DNA from: Anastrepha obliqua
Taxonomy: Eukaryota; Arthropoda; Insecta; Diptera; Tephritidae
Direction: 5' to 3'
Length of the DNA: 64,000 nucleotides
NCBI RefSeq assembly: GCF_027943255.1
Contig: NC_072893.1
Location: 42,058,001-42,122,000 of the forward strand
The notes below the pieces were generated by a model. The model searched no databases. It was not told the DNA's origin and saw only the letters and a program-made list of their open reading frames with translations. Below, in pieces: positions 1 to 11,230 of this stretch (position 1 is the first letter of the stretch; each line of letters opens with the position of its first letter). The translations under genes and the position numbers were made by a program.

Positions 1-67
1 CTCCTGGAATGGAGAAAAATCATAAAGGATTTGAGCGTAGAATTTATTCAGCTACCAAACATAAATA

Positions 68-1365
68 CAGCGTGTTTTTTTTAGAGGTTAGGTTTTCAAG
101 TTGGCACTACTTTTTTCGTAGATGGTCTTTTTGACAGCTGTCACTTGATTTATGCTCAGTTTGGTTTGCCATTTCATAATGAATAGACTTACACCTGAAC
201 AACGTTTGCAAATCGTGCCAATTTATTACGAAAATAATGGTTCGGTTCGCGCGACGCATCGCACGCTGCCTCCAATATTCGGTCGACATAATCGTCCATC
301 AGAGTCACTAATTCGATGAACCATGGATCGGTTTCGCACCACGTTTGCTCTAGTGGATAATACGCATCCTCAGAGACGTCGTACAGTGCCCACTGAAGAC
401 GCTATTGCTGCTGTGGAGCAGAGTATTGAAGAAGACCCGAATGAGTCCATCCGCCATCGCGCGCAGCAATTGGAGATGTGCCCATCCACTTTATGGAAGA
501 TTTTGCGGAAGGATCTTGGTTTGCGGGCTTACAAAATCCAACTCGTGAGAGAATTGAAGCCGAACGACCATCAAGCGCGTCACACGTTCGGTGAATGGGC
601 CCAAAACGAGATGGCCACCTATCCCGATTTTCACAAGAAAATTTTGTTCAGCGATGAAGCTCACTTTTGGTTGAATGGGTATGTCAATAAGCAAAATTGT
701 CGCATTTGGAGTGAACATAATCCACAAGCCATTGCTGAGACGCCGTTACATCCTCATAAAGTCACTGTTTGGTGTGCTCTATGGGCAGAGGGAATCATTG
801 GTCCATATTTCTTTAAAAATGAAGCCTGCCATAATGTTACAGTCAATGGAGAGCGCTACAGAGCCATGATTAATGACTTTTTCGTGCCTGAATTGGACGA
901 TGTTGATGTGGACGACCTTTGGTTCCAACAAGACGGCGCTACATGCCATACAGCCAACGCAACAATCCATTTATTGAAGGAAACTTTTGGTTAGCGCATT
1001 ATCTCGCGCCGTGGACCTGTGGCGTGGCCTCCAAGATCGTGCGATAAAACACCGCTGGACTATTTCTTGTGAGGCTATGTGAAGTCGCTTGTCTACGCAG
1101 ATAAGCCTGAGACGATTGACGTCTTGGAAGAGAATATTCGGCGCGTTATTGCTGACATACGGACCCAATTGCAAAAAGTGGTCGAAAATTGGGCCTCTCG
1201 GCTGGAATTTATTCGAGCCAGCCGCGGCGGCCACTTGCCCGAAATCATTTTTAAAACATAATGGCAAACCCTTATCTTTATAATAAAGCTAAATTCTTGG
1301 CCATAACATTAAATTATATACGTTTTATTTCATCTTGAAAACCTAACCTCTAAAAAAAAACACCC
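68..1365 (+). mobile_element. DD41D (rosa-type) mariner-like element, subfamily A, near full length but dead
   Basis: Terminal inverted repeats are visible: GTGTTTTTTTTAGAGGTTAGG on the left and its complement on the right, bounded by TA dinucleotides at 66-67 and 1366-1367, as expected for Tc1/mariner target duplications. The 1.3 kb length is normal for a mariner. A second, internally deleted copy of the same subfamily lies at 29170-30067. The single open frame inside is broken by three stops (see the pseudogene entry), so this copy cannot make transposase. Confidence 0.85.
179..1261 (+). pseudogene. DD41D mariner-like transposase, three in-frame stops
   Basis: The frame starts at the ATG at 179 (MNRLTPEQRLQIV) and runs 361 codons to TAA at 1259-1261 without a frameshift. 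It is interrupted by TGA at 317, TAG at 992 and TGA at 1070; the last sits where the catalytic WG of the LWG motif is expected, and the 992 stop replaces a GAG preserved in the copy at 29 kb. An N-terminal helix-turn-helix region is followed by the DDE-type core: FSDEAHFW (first Asp), FQQDGATCH (second Asp) and TPLDYFL (third Asp). I count 41 residues between the second and third Asp, which defines the DD41D group rather than DD34D mariner or DD34E Tc1. The role was cut-and-paste transposition; this copy is inactive as read. Confidence 0.85.
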
Positions 1366-2485
1366 TATATAAATATTTTTCCGCAATACTTTTGCAATAC
1401 AATTTGTGCACGTATAACAAACGAATATTATAGTTTTTTCTCCTTCACCTCCCTTTTTATTCATTGTTCATTAGTGATTTCCAAATGTCACGTTAGGGTG
1501 TACTTTAGAGGTTATCAGACATTTTTCCCCCGCAAAGCACGAGTTGCCGGCTAAGACTTCCGTCACAAGAAAAGGTAGTATTAAATCAACCAAAAGTAAG
1601 GCAATAATATTAATAAAACTGATGCTATGATAAAGGACGAACACCAGTAAAGGACAGTAATAATAAGAACAATAATAAAAATAACAAGAAAATATTATTG
1701 TATTCATTAAACGCCAATGGCAATAACCAATAACTGAAATGACTCGGCAGTAGTTTAGTTGGGCAGTTGGCAGAAAGTGTCAAAAGAGAATAGTAAAGAT
1801 TTTATTTTAATAAAGGAATAAAAAATGAGGAATAAAGGAATAAAAAAATGGGGAAATGTACACTCACACAAACCGCAAAAGAATAAAAGCACAAACCACG
1901 AACAAAGAATAGAATAAAAGTGACCATTGGTGTTATTTTTATGATAACATCAGGCACCCTTATTTGTCTCACCACGTAAACGCGCATTCCCTGCGGCTAC
2001 GCAACTGAAGAACGCAAAATAAATGCAATACCCAAGAACACAAAAAGACGAATAACTTTGTAAATAATAATGAGCCGCATATCGACCAAGAATTTGAAAG
2101 AGATTTCACCAACACCAGGGCTATGCTTGATAAATGAAGCCGCTGAGAGGAGATAATGGAAATAACCAAGCGTAATTGTGAGCTTCATTGCACTTGTATG
2201 TTCCAAATTTTCATACCAACCCGGCAGTGAAAATCTAAACTGATGTGAAACACATTTTTAGTTCAAGTCTGGTAGGATAAGTCGCGTACATTTGACACTG
2301 AGTGCCATTTGACTTTTGCCCTATTGAATGTGAACGTCGTTTTCATTCGATCTCAAAGGCAAATAGTTAAGTTTATGAAAAAAGCCCTGTTTAAGGTAGT
2401 AAAGCAAGCCAAAAAGTTATCATAATTTTGACGTGATAACGTCTCATAATTCGATGTAGCCGGCTGCACACACCAAAAAAATGTG
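1366..2485. other. AT-rich spacer, no gene recognised
   Basis: Short open frames here have no recognisable motif and no codon-like composition. No repeat family found elsewhere in the window was recognised in this stretch. Confidence 0.5.
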
Positions 2486-5146
2486 TTTTTTTTTTTTTTT
2501 TTTTTTTAGGGAGGTTAAAATCAAAATGTCAGAAACATCATCACAGGTGCCGTCGCACCAGTGGTATGTGGGGCATGCTCCCACTAACACTATAACAACC
2601 CTCCTTATCGGCTGAGTTCCACCCTGGGACCGTGGTAACATTACGTCAAGGTGGAGCCGCGTGTATGTCTATTGACACAACAGGTACCTGCGTCCAGGTT
2701 CCTCTTTCATGGGCGTATGGAGGTTATACGCTATCGATAATATCCATTGCTTTCACATCACAAGTGGTGCTGCAGCAAATGGAATATCGGAAAAGGTGTC
2801 GTAAGTATTACCGACATGTCGTAGTCTGATACCGTCTTGAGCACTAAGCTCAGGCGTCTGTGATTTGTCGTCAGTTCGTAGGCAGTCTACCTCCGGTCAA
2901 AAGCTGCTGGTGAATTCTTCGCTGCATGTTGCGTTGCCACTCTGCGCGTTGAAGATATAGCCCTATCATTGTTGCAAAATTTGTCACTGCATTCCACCAA
3001 GCATTTGATCAGATTTTCCGGGCACAGCTGTCCACCCAGAAAAGCTTCCAGCGTTAGGCGCTCCTCTCTGAAACGATCGCAGTAGAAGAATACGTGTTCC
3101 GCATTTTCTATCGCGTTGTTGCAGTTTGGGCAGAATGGGGTGTCCTCCAGATTAAACCGATGGAGGTACTCCAAAAAACAACCGTGGCCACTCAGTATTT
3201 GAGTGAGATAATAGTCAACGTCTCCGTGTTTCCTGGTCACCCATTGGCTAATATTTGAGATAAGCCTATGAGTCCAACGTCCGTTAGTTGACGAATCCCA
3301 TCTGATTTGCCATTCTTCTATCGAATGAAGTCTCTCTTTAGCATTTTCTTCTAATGACGGCTTAGCCCGTCGCCTGCCATAGAGACGGCTCAATTCCTTT
3401 GCCTGAATGTCAGCTGGTAGTTTGCTCGCGATTACGCCTATCGTGTCTCTCGAGACCGTTCTGTAGCCACAAGCTACCCTTATTGCACTTCGGCGAAGTA
3501 CCTGTGCTGCATAATGTATGCTGGACGATTTAGCTCCTGCCCATATCGGGGCAGCGTAAAAGAGTACGGAGTCTACCACTGTCGATAAGACACGCCTTCT
3601 GCTGCCTTGCGGGCCACCAATATTAGGCAACATTCGTGTTAGCGCTCCATTGATGGCATCAGCTCTTGCACTTACTGCAGATAGGTGCTGCTTGTAGCTA
3701 AGTCGCCTGTCTATTATCACGCCAAGATACTTTATCGACGCCTTAGAGGATATTTCATGGGTGCCGATACGTACTTTTATTTCCTCCTTTTTTCTCCGCC
3801 CACTGATGAGTACCGCCTCGGTTTTTTGGGCTGCCAATTCCAATCCGGATTTTGCCAACCATAGCCTTACCCTTGCTGCTGCGTCATTGCTTTTTGCTTC
3901 CAGGTGGTCTATATTTCTATCCGTAACTACAAGCGCAATATCATCTGCATAGCCTACGATAGTAGCACCGTCTGGTAGTTTTAGTTTGAGGACCCCGTCG
4001 TACATGACATTCCATAGTGTTGGACCAAGGACAGATCCTTGGGGGACCCCGCCAGTGATTTGATATGTTTTTTGGCCACCGTCTGTATCGTATTGCAGAA
4101 TTCTGTTGGTGAAGTAGCTACGGATTATGCACAGTAGATAACCCGGTACTCTTAGTTCTTTGAGAGACATTAAAATATTGCTCCACTTTGCAGAGTTGAA
4201 CGCGTTTTTGATGTCCAATGTGATGATAACGCAGTACTTCATATGCAAGTGCCCACCGCTGATTGCTTCGTGCGCAATGTCTGTCACCGTCCTGATTGCA
4301 TCTACCGTTGACCTCGCCCTTCGAAAACCATACTGATTGTCCGATAGACCAGATGGGCATTCGAGATAGGCTTGTAGTCGGTCGCATATGATACGTTCGA
4401 ATACTTTTCCTACCGTATCGAGCATGCACAGCGGTCTGTACGCTGATGGTTCATCAGGTTGCTTTTCCTCTCTAAGACAACTTTCGTACAAGCTCGCAAA
4501 AAGGTGTGGTTTCGTCTGTACAGCTGTCTTAAAGGCAGCATTAGGTATACCATCTGGTCCTGGGGCCTTTCTGTCTTTAATGCGGTTCAGTGTACCTAGC
4601 ACTTCATCTGTTGTTACTGAAGGTATATTCGGCTCTAACTCGTAGTTGTCCGCTGAGTTATCACTGTCTTTCTGCGGCGGAAAGAGCGTTACAACCACTT
4701 GTTGTAATAGCCGTGGGCACGTTGGTTGAGATGATAGCGGTCCCTTCACTTTCCGCATGACAGTTTTATACGCTAAGCCCCATGGATCTACATTTGCCGC
4801 GTCTACCATTTCTCTAAAACTTCTGATTTTGCTTTGCTGGATTGCTAACTTCAGATCGCGTTTACGAGCCTTATAGGATGCATAAAGATCTTCATACGAT
4901 GATCGGCGCCGTGCTCTTTGTGCCTTTCTTCTTGCCATTAGGCATTTCCTCCGGATTGATGCAATTTCATCGGTCCACCAGTAGACTGCTTGTTTGTGCC
5001 TACCGACTCCGCACCTGGGCATGGTTGCGTCACAGGAAGCTTCCATTTGAGAGGCAATTTGTTCCGCCAGAATTTCTGCATTAACTCCGTCAATATGAAC
5101 ACTTTCCCAAGCATTTTTAAAAGTTTCAGTGTTGAAAGCTGATTTT
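2486..5146 (-). mobile_element. R1-clade-like non-LTR retrotransposon, 5' truncated, poly(A) tail
   Basis: On the minus strand the element runs from the edge of a (TGTTA)n array at about 5146 to a run of about 22 A residues (T on the plus strand, 2484-2506). It contains one long reverse transcriptase frame and about 380 bp of 3' untranslated sequence. The upstream part of ORF2, which in this clade carries the apurinic-type endonuclease, is absent: the frame is open back to the satellite edge and then hits a stop inside the satellite. A target duplication cannot be identified because one flank is satellite. Confidence 0.8.
2887..5046 (-). CDS. Reverse transcriptase ORF2 fragment of R1-like retrotransposon (719 codons from first Met)
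   Basis: The frame holds the fingers/palm region (KAPGPDGIPN near residue 160, SAYRPLCMLD, QYGFRRARSTVDAI, a GVPQGSVLGP block and the catalytic YADDIALVV near residue 365). It ends with a CX2C-X8-H-X4-C knuckle (CPNC...H...C, about residues 640-657) typical of R1/LOA-type ORF2 proteins. Its known role is target-primed reverse transcription of the element RNA. It remains open upstream of the Met at 5046, so this Met is probably internal. Odd point: between ESCLREEKQ and PDEPSAYRPL the usual FPxxWKxxxxVLIPKPGK segment is not seen, although the R1-like fragment near 15.3 kb retains one. An in-frame deletion there would remove an RT motif, so enzyme activity is doubtful despite the uninterrupted frame. 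Confidence 0.82.
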   Translation of the reverse strand: MEASCDATMPRCGVGRHKQAVYWWTDEIASIRRKCLMARRKAQRARRRSSYEDLYASYKARKRDLKLAIQQSKIRSFREMVDAANVDPWGLAYKTVMRKVKGPLSSQPTCPRLLQQVVVTLFPPQKDSDNSADNYELEPNIPSVTTDEVLGTLNRIKDRKAPGPDGIPNAAFKTAVQTKPHLFASLYESCLREEKQPDEPSAYRPLCMLDTVGKVFERIICDRLQAYLECPSGLSDNQYGFRRARSTVDAIRTVTDIAHEAISGGHLHMKYCVIITLDIKNAFNSAKWSNILMSLKELRVPGYLLCIIRSYFTNRILQYDTDGGQKTYQITGGVPQGSVLGPTLWNVMYDGVLKLKLPDGATIVGYADDIALVVTDRNIDHLEAKSNDAAARVRLWLAKSGLELAAQKTEAVLISGRRKKEEIKVRIGTHEISSKASIKYLGVIIDRRLSYKQHLSAVSARADAINGALTRMLPNIGGPQGSRRRVLSTVVDSVLFYAAPIWAGAKSSSIHYAAQVLRRSAIRVACGYRTVSRDTIGVIASKLPADIQAKELSRLYGRRRAKPSLEENAKERLHSIEEWQIRWDSSTNGRWTHRLISNISQWVTRKHGDVDYYLTQILSGHGCFLEYLHRFNLEDTPFCPNCNNAIENAEHVFFYCDRFREERLTLEAFLGGQLCPENLIKCLVECSDKFCNNDRAISSTRRVATQHAAKNSPAAFDRR

Positions 5147-5557
5147 ATTATGTTATGTTATGTTATGTTATGTTATGTTATGTTATGTTATGTTATGTTA
5201 TGTTATGTTATGTTATGTTATGTTATGTTATGTTATGTTATGTTATGTTATGTTATGTTATGTTATGTTATGTTATGTTATGTTATGTTATGTTATGTTA
5301 TGTTATGTTATGTTATGTTATGTTATGTTATGTTATGTTATGTTATGTTATGTTATGTTATGTTATGTTATGTTATGTTATGTTATGTTATGTTATGTTA
5401 TGTTATGCTATGTTATGTTATGTTATGTTATGTTATGTTATGTTATGTTATGTTATGTTATGTTATGTTGTGTTATGTTATGTTATGTTATGTTATGTTA
5501 TGTTATGTTATGTTATGTTATGTTATGTTATGTTATGTTATGTTATGTTATGTTATT
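5147..5557. repeat. (TGTTA)n pentanucleotide satellite, about 82 units
   Basis: About 410 bp of almost perfect TGTTA repeat. The only variants noticed are one TGCTA and one TGTTG unit (near 5407 and 5469). All three plus-strand frames stay open because the repeat encodes MLCYV cyclically; this is not a gene. It directly adjoins the 5' truncation point of the R1-like element. Confidence 0.98.
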
Positions 5558-5689
5558 TGGTTTGTGTGCGTGTGCGCGTTATTATGTTTATATACACAAC
5601 AATGATGTGTTTATATATGTTATTATTATGTTTATGTACATATAAATATAAATATCAAATGTACGAATCTATTCTCTACGATACGATTT

Positions 5690-6010
5690 GATAGGAAACG
5701 TAGGAAATGAAAGGGAGTGTTTCGAGTGTAAAGTGTCTTGAAAAAGTCAAATCGATCATGTTGCCCTTAGTGTTGTTGACTTATTAACGCCTGAGTCGAG
5801 ATTGAACATATGAGTTTGATAAATGTTTCGTCACTTTTCAAGTTTGTGTAAATGTAACTTCATCAATTCCATTGCGATTCCATTTACCTCCTTCTCTATA
5901 TCCATACAAAATATCTATCAAACAAATAAAACAACAATATTTTCTTATGACGTTGTCACGTTAAACTATCTTCAGTAAACCGACTTTACAGACAACCTCT
6001 TTTTATGGGT
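5690..6010 (-). repeat. Fragment of the 3' tail of a DUF4371/hAT-like element
   Basis: Read on the minus strand this stretch matches 36665-37035 at high identity, from the run around AGAGGTTGTCTGTAAAGTC to TTTCATTTCCTAC. In the 36 kb copy the sequence follows the stop codon of a transposase-like frame, so this looks like the 3' portion of the same family without the coding part. No open frame is retained. Confidence 0.7.
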
Positions 6011-6394
6011 CATAGTGCACTGCGACCTCTGATGCCGTCTTTTGTGCTTAGCCGCGAGCCTATAATTGAGGGCTCCCAGTAAATGTGAGCACTTGCTTGG
6101 GTTTTTGTTCCATATCACTAATAGATTTAAAGTCGCACCACTGAAGTGAGTGAGTCTTCGTCTTACGAGAGTTGCGTATTTCCATGGGACATGCTCTAGT
6201 GCTTTATCGCCCAGCTCACAAAAATTGCAAAACGCTTATTCTACTTATCTCAAATCGCAGACTTCGAAGACTATTCGAAGACGCAGGCAATAATAACCCT
6301 TATAGTAATCAGTGAGAGTTCTTAAGGTCCATCTATTTAGATTTAAGAGCTTAATTGACGCTCCTCTAGCGTCAGAAAGGTTACATTTTTTTTC
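6011..6394 (-). mobile_element. Degenerate non-LTR retrotransposon 3'-end fragment
   Basis: Minus-strand translations give a broken C-terminal retrotransposon signature: a Cys-rich stretch, then ALEHVPWKYATLVRRRLTHF, resembling the EHxxxxCPxLxRRRLxHxG block that follows the zinc knuckle in I/LOA-type ORF2 proteins. Frames are interrupted. This is a weak similarity by eye, and another non-LTR clade is possible. Confidence 0.4.
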
Positions 6395-6580
6395 CAGTCC
6401 TTCTCCCTTCTTCTTCGTAATGGGCGCGATAACCGCCTACTCGTTTTTGGCCGAGTTCAACAAAGCGCGCCAGTCGTTTCTTTCTCGTGCTAATCCGCAG
6501 CCAAGTCCTTCTCCACCTGATCTTTTCAACGTAAAAGAGGTCTTCTTCTTCCACTTTTGTTCGTCAAGAGATGGAAACCA
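6395..6580 (-). mobile_element. RTE-clade retrotransposon 3' end fragment
   Basis: The minus strand reads a C-terminal RTE-like stretch (RWKDQVEKDLA, then DWRALLNSAKNE in a shifted frame) followed by GGCGGTTATCGCGCCC and an AAG-rich tail. A closely similar 3' terminus occurs at 13842-13895 after an RTE endonuclease frame, which supports the clade assignment. Frames are broken. It is fused directly to a DD41D fragment at about 6580. Confidence 0.55.
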
Positions 6581-7045
6581 AATGTTGTGGAGATCACGGA
6601 CTTCAATTTCCGGTATCAAAAAGTCGTTTATTATAGACGATAGGGTTCGCCATTCACATTCGCGCCAGTCTTGCCTTTGCAGAAATATGGGCCGATGATT
6701 TCTTCAGCCCATAGGCTGTACCAAACGGTTGTTTTCAATGGATGTAGTGGCTGTTCTTGAATGGCTTCGAGTTGCTCGTCTGCCCATATATGGCAATTTT
6801 GCTTATTGACATAGTCATGAAACCAAAAATGCGTCTCATCGCTGATCGCCATAAATTGGTCCGAGCGCGCGCTGAACACTTTTAACAGTGCGTCGATTTT
6901 TTGTAACACAATTTACGATTTGTAAACGTTGTTGAGGCGTAAGTATTTCCATAATGAAATGTCAATGAATACTAAAAAAATTATGTGTTTAGTTTGACAA
7001 TAGTCACGTATGATCTTTCAAAAAACCTCTATTGGAAAAAGTACC
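6580..7045 (-). pseudogene. DD41D-like transposon (subfamily B) deletion derivative
   Basis: On the minus strand an ATG near 6950 opens MEILTPQQRLQIVN, the family N-terminus. After roughly 20 further codons the sequence jumps to the catalytic core: SDETHFWFHDYVNKQN, VWYSLWAEEIIGPYF, then NDFLIPEIEVRDLHNIWF. The helix-turn-helix region between these and everything after the second block are missing, so there is both an internal deletion and a 3' truncation at about 6580. The leader sequence (GAGGTTTTTTGAAAGATCA) resembles the left end of the element at 57683, placing it in the same subfamily. Confidence 0.7.
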
Positions 7046-8980
7046 TCCAAACTGATAAGCCTTTATTTTTTCCTTAAACGGATGGCTTCCAAACCATTCG
7101 CACTGATGCTTCTCTCCAGTGATCTTCGAAGTATAGTTTTGAGTATTAGAAATTTAATTTATAGCTCGTTTTTCGCTTGAGCAAAGTTGGGGAATATTAA
7201 AATCAAATATGGAAAATCGAAAATCGAGAATTAAAAATCGATTAATATGTTGCCGAAACAATGCTGTAAATTGAGCAGGTAGAAAATAAGAATATCTTGC
7301 ATACAACTGAACACGTAACGCGTCAAGGCTTAACAACTTGAGTAATCGGTTGTTGAGTCGTGACGTAGATTAAGTGAAAACTAAACTTTACTGGTTTTTA
7401 ATTGACAAATTAATTTGATAAAATCACATAACTGAGCATTTCAATGGAGATTTCAACTACCTGGTATAGTTGTTAGTGTTGCCAATTCAATTATATTTCA
7501 ATTAGCAATTTATTCCTTTTACTCCATGGTGAAGCATAGGGCCACAATTAGCATACCTTAAACTGATTAGATCAGGAATTTCATAATGCTTTTTCTGTAA
7601 AGTATAGTTATTTTATTTTCAAATCGTAGGGAACGTAATGCCTGCTGAAGAAAACTTTTTTGGAACGCGCTCTATTCTATTACTCGAGAGTTGGTTGTGA
7701 GGTCTCCAAATGATAACCGCGTACTCTAAAATACGTAAACATTTCACCACAGTCGATTTCACACTCAAACAAAATAAATTTACATACATTTTTAATTAAT
7801 TATTTAATTAATTTATGCTGCAGCCATAGAAATACATCACGTAATTAGTTAGTGGTAACTCCGTTTAATTGACTTCCTTTCAAATGAACACCCGAACTAG
7901 TCGGGCATCCCGGCAAATCACTCTATCATTCACCAATTACGAAGTCAATTATTTACTTAAAACATAAATTCCCATCACTTTTGAGTTAATTTAACAACAT
8001 CTTGTAAATTACGCTCTTCATTATTAAACACTTGACGCTATCAACGACTTCCGCAATTCTCCGCTGGTGGCAACGGCGATTATCTAACAGCAGCAGCAGC
8101 GGCAACAAAAATAAGCAAAAGAAAAATATATAGAAAATTACGCGCACGCAACACTTGAAATGTCAACAACATTTTGCGACTCTCGCTTTCAAAACATACC
8201 CCCCATAAAAGCGAATAATATTGCATACAGAAGGGGAAGGAGTGTTTGTGTGTGCATAAGAATGTATGTACACACACACACATGCCATACATACAGAGGT
8301 GAGGAAGCGGTGAGAGAAATTCGAAGTGGAAGCGTTACGTATACGCCATAGTTGACAACAGCACGAAATCAAGTAGCTCAAACCGAAAATGTATTTATGT
8401 ACATACATATACATATACATACATATATGTGCATCGCCGCACATAAAAGCATGTACAGTTGCAGAGAGATAGGGAGAGAGAATTCTGATAGCTCACGCCA
8501 CATGTCTTAATTCGAAGTGTTGCTGTTGTTTGTGCTGAAGCTATACATACTCGTATATTGTTATATTTCATTGAAGTGCTTTAGTTTACCACGACCACAA
8601 CACTGAGGTATTAGCAATAAATAAACACTTACACACATATAATACACCTACAAGGAAGCAGCTATAAAAAGTGCGTAAGCTGGTGAGAAGGTGGTTTTAG
8701 GGCGCATGAGAGTCCTGCAGCAGAAAAGCTGCTTATCCCTTTTCGCAATGAAAGTACGAAAGCGAAAATACTGTAAAAAACCGTGAACTGTGGAGGGCGC
8801 GCTGCTTGTCAGAGACTGCGGAAAAGTTGGTGTGGTCTACTTTTTGGTGCTTAAATAGCAAGAAACAAAGCACAAATTGACGTGGTGAGTGGTTAATATG
8901 CATATCGTAAATATTTTTCAAAAGGGACACAACTGAATATTTTTTAAAATTAAGTTTTTTAGATTTTTACTATCCATGTT
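7046..8980. other. AT-rich spacer, no gene recognised
   Basis: No convincing coding region. Short AC/CATA-type simple repeats occur around 8270 and 8395-8435, and a poly-T tract ends the region at about 8985. Nothing here matched the repeat families seen elsewhere in the window. Confidence 0.5.
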
Positions 8981-8984
8981 TTTT

Positions 8985-9420
8985 TTTTTGTTTTTTTTTT
9001 TTTTTGGTCGAGACAACTAGCAAGTACAGCACTCAGACATCATTAAGTCCATTGTACTGCACTAGGGTTCCCTTTTGAGTTTTCTTTATATCTACCCGAC
9101 CTCCGAAAAAATATGAGTAAGTGTTGTTGTGCCAAGGAGCCAAGGTGGTCGCCAGGTTGTCTCACTGCCAAAGACCTTAAGCCTGATTCGAGTGAAGGCC
9201 GGGCAGATGCACAAAAAGTGGTCTGCCCTTTCGTCCTCCTCTCCATATGCTGAGCTGAACGCACTGTCAGAGATGCCTACCATTTCCATGTGCTTCGCCC
9301 ACAGAAAGTGGCACACGTCATCAGTCCACCTAGTTGATCTGCCTCTCCACAACAAAGTTCATTGCTTCTTGCCACGTAGACACCAAAGTCGGAACCGTGC
9401 TCGGTTTTGCAACAATCCGT
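8985..9420 (-). mobile_element. 3' end of a LOA/I-like non-LTR retrotransposon (tail family T)
   Basis: The minus strand encodes a C-terminal fragment (HFLWAKHMEMVGISDSAFSS frame, then ADHFLCICPAFTRIRLKVFG), the zinc-knuckle and post-knuckle region of RNase H-bearing non-LTR elements, followed by a 3' UTR and a poly(A) run (poly-T at 8982-9005). The same UTR (TTGTACTGCACT, then GGATTCCCTTTT-type sequence and CCAAGGAGCCAAG) recurs at 20859-21035 and 48484-48700, all on the minus strand. Confidence 0.65.
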
Positions 9421-9430
9421 AAAAATACGA

Positions 9431-10254
9431 AAACAGGACTAACCGTGCTCATTTTCCGAGTTTGACTACAATTGAGGCTCTATCCATATTGCAAATCTCT
9501 ATTCAGTGAGTAAAGTATCAAGTCGGCAATTATTGTAAATTTCAGTCAAAATAACCTATGACACAATGTTGAAGTTTTTATTTTAATCTTTTCGACAAAT
9601 AAAAAATGCCGCATAGTATCACTTGTGAAGGGTAGGCGTACAGTTATGCACTACTAAAGGCTCGCTCATACTGAGCGCATGCTTGTTATACATACCTATA
9701 TGTATGTATGTATATGTATATAATCATTCTTCAGAAACAGTATTTGCAATGGTAAGATACATGTGGTTGTGTGTGCGTTCAATTGAGTTTCAGCTTTGTT
9801 TTTTCCCCCTTTTTTGTATATTTACTCTCTTTATTTTTTGTTTGAGTATTTTGCTATTTGCTGCCTCTGCCTGGCTATAGTGTATATTATATGCGCGTAA
9901 GTGGTTAAGTGCAGTGTGGGAAAACAATGAAATTTATAGCATACATTTTGGCGAATTAGTATTATCTTCACTTTGCGTGTTGCGGTTAAATAACATTATT
10001 TTTTGTTGCCCCTATACCTAAGCATATAAAGTGTTTTGAGAATGGCTGTCATTGTTAAAGATGTTTAATGATATTTAGTGTAGTATTGAAGAATATTGCG
10101 CTGAAGTGCTGCGCTATGGCTCCTTTGTACAAGCGTTGAAGTGCAACGAATATTTCGGTTTATAAAGAGGGTCTTCTACCAGTGCAAGTAATCCAGTTTT
10201 AGAAGTGTGGCCAAGCACTCAACACTCAAGAAAGGAGGTATGCGCCAATTATAT
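9431..10254. other. AT-rich spacer, no gene recognised
   Basis: No motif-bearing frame or known repeat recognised. Short TATG/CATA simple sequence lies near 9690-9725. Confidence 0.45.
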
Positions 10255-10261
10255 ATGACAT

Positions 10262-10270
10262 ATACATACG

Positions 10271-10301
<31 letters not shown>

Positions 10302-10302
10302 G
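10262..10302. repeat. (CATA)n microsatellite
   Basis: A run of CATA tetranucleotides, the common tetranucleotide type in dipteran noncoding DNA. Confidence 0.9.
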
Positions 10303-10314
10303 TATGTATACACC

Positions 10315-10710
10315 TATCCTTATATCCAACCGAAAAAAACCAGATCCAAATCCAACATAGCGACCGTTGCCGCAATCAAATACTTTGGAAAAATTTCGGA
10401 TAGAACGCTGTATTTTAAAGCACTCCTCGAGTACGGCAACAAAAAAGTATCCGCCACTACGACGGTGCTGTCGAAGTGGACGTTAAACGTGCGAGGACCA
10501 AAACGAAATTGCCGTCAGCTTCGGGCCAATGTCGTGAAAAGCCGAATGTTGTATGGTGCACCAATTTGGGCGAACAAAACGCATCATGCATCATACTTGC
10601 AAGATCTACAGTTTACCCACCGGTTGTGCGCACTACGCGAGCACATAGAGGCCTATAAGCCCGTCTACTCGTGTGGCAGTACAATAGAATTGCATCGATG
10701 AGTGACAAAC
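10315..10710 (+). pseudogene. R1-like reverse transcriptase thumb fragment
   Basis: The frame contains AIKYFGKISDRTLYFKALLEY, then RGPKRNCRQLRANVVKSRMLYGAPIWA, the conserved region after the palm of R1-clade ORF2 proteins (compare SIKYLGVIIDRRLSYKQHL and SVLFYAAPIWAGA in the element at 2.9-5.0 kb). It is truncated on both sides; the upstream in-frame sequence is translated microsatellite and not part of the protein. Confidence 0.7.
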
Positions 10711-11190
10711 AAGGTGGGATAACTCTGCAAAAGGACGTTGGGCGCATAAATGCATTCCCAACCTAAAGCTTTGGCTAACGAGGCCACATTGGAAAGTGAG
10801 CTTTTACCTGACCCAGTCTTTGAGTGGACTTGTAGTCCTCAAAGCATATTTATAAAGGTTTAACCACAAATACGTTCGGTAAATGGTCGGTATTATTACA
10901 AGACTCAACCTATGGGGTCAGTACATGATCACCATTGGAATCATTGAGGGCCCTATCGTGCTTGGAGGAGGCGGATAGCACTGAGCACTTTCTCTGTGAG
11001 TTTCCTTCCTTTGCTACAGCATGGCTACGAGTTTTGGGTTCCAATGTCGTAATATTCGTTCTCTGAAACTGGAGGATATTTACAGAATTGCCGAAGAATT
11101 TGGAAAATCCTCACAGGACTAACAACCTTTATCTCTGTCTCTATTCTTTCTTATTTCTTTCTTTGATACTTTTCTCCTTCCCTCCTTGAC
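10711..11190 (+). mobile_element. Degenerate non-LTR retrotransposon C-terminal and 3' fragment
   Basis: Plus-strand translations around 10960-11070 give EEADSTEHFLCEFPSFATAW followed by RVLGSNVV, the EHxLCxCPxxAxxRxxxLGS signature after the zinc knuckle of LOA/I-like elements, then a short tail. Frames are interrupted. It may not belong to the same element as the R1-like fragment just upstream. Confidence 0.5.
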
Positions 11191-11230
11191 TATCTACCCT
11201 CTTTCCAGAGTCCTATATATATATATATAT

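Noticed and set aside
5129..5691. Three overlapping long open frames of repeated MLCYV
   Set aside because: They are translations of the (TGTTA)n satellite in all three frames and have no coding meaning.
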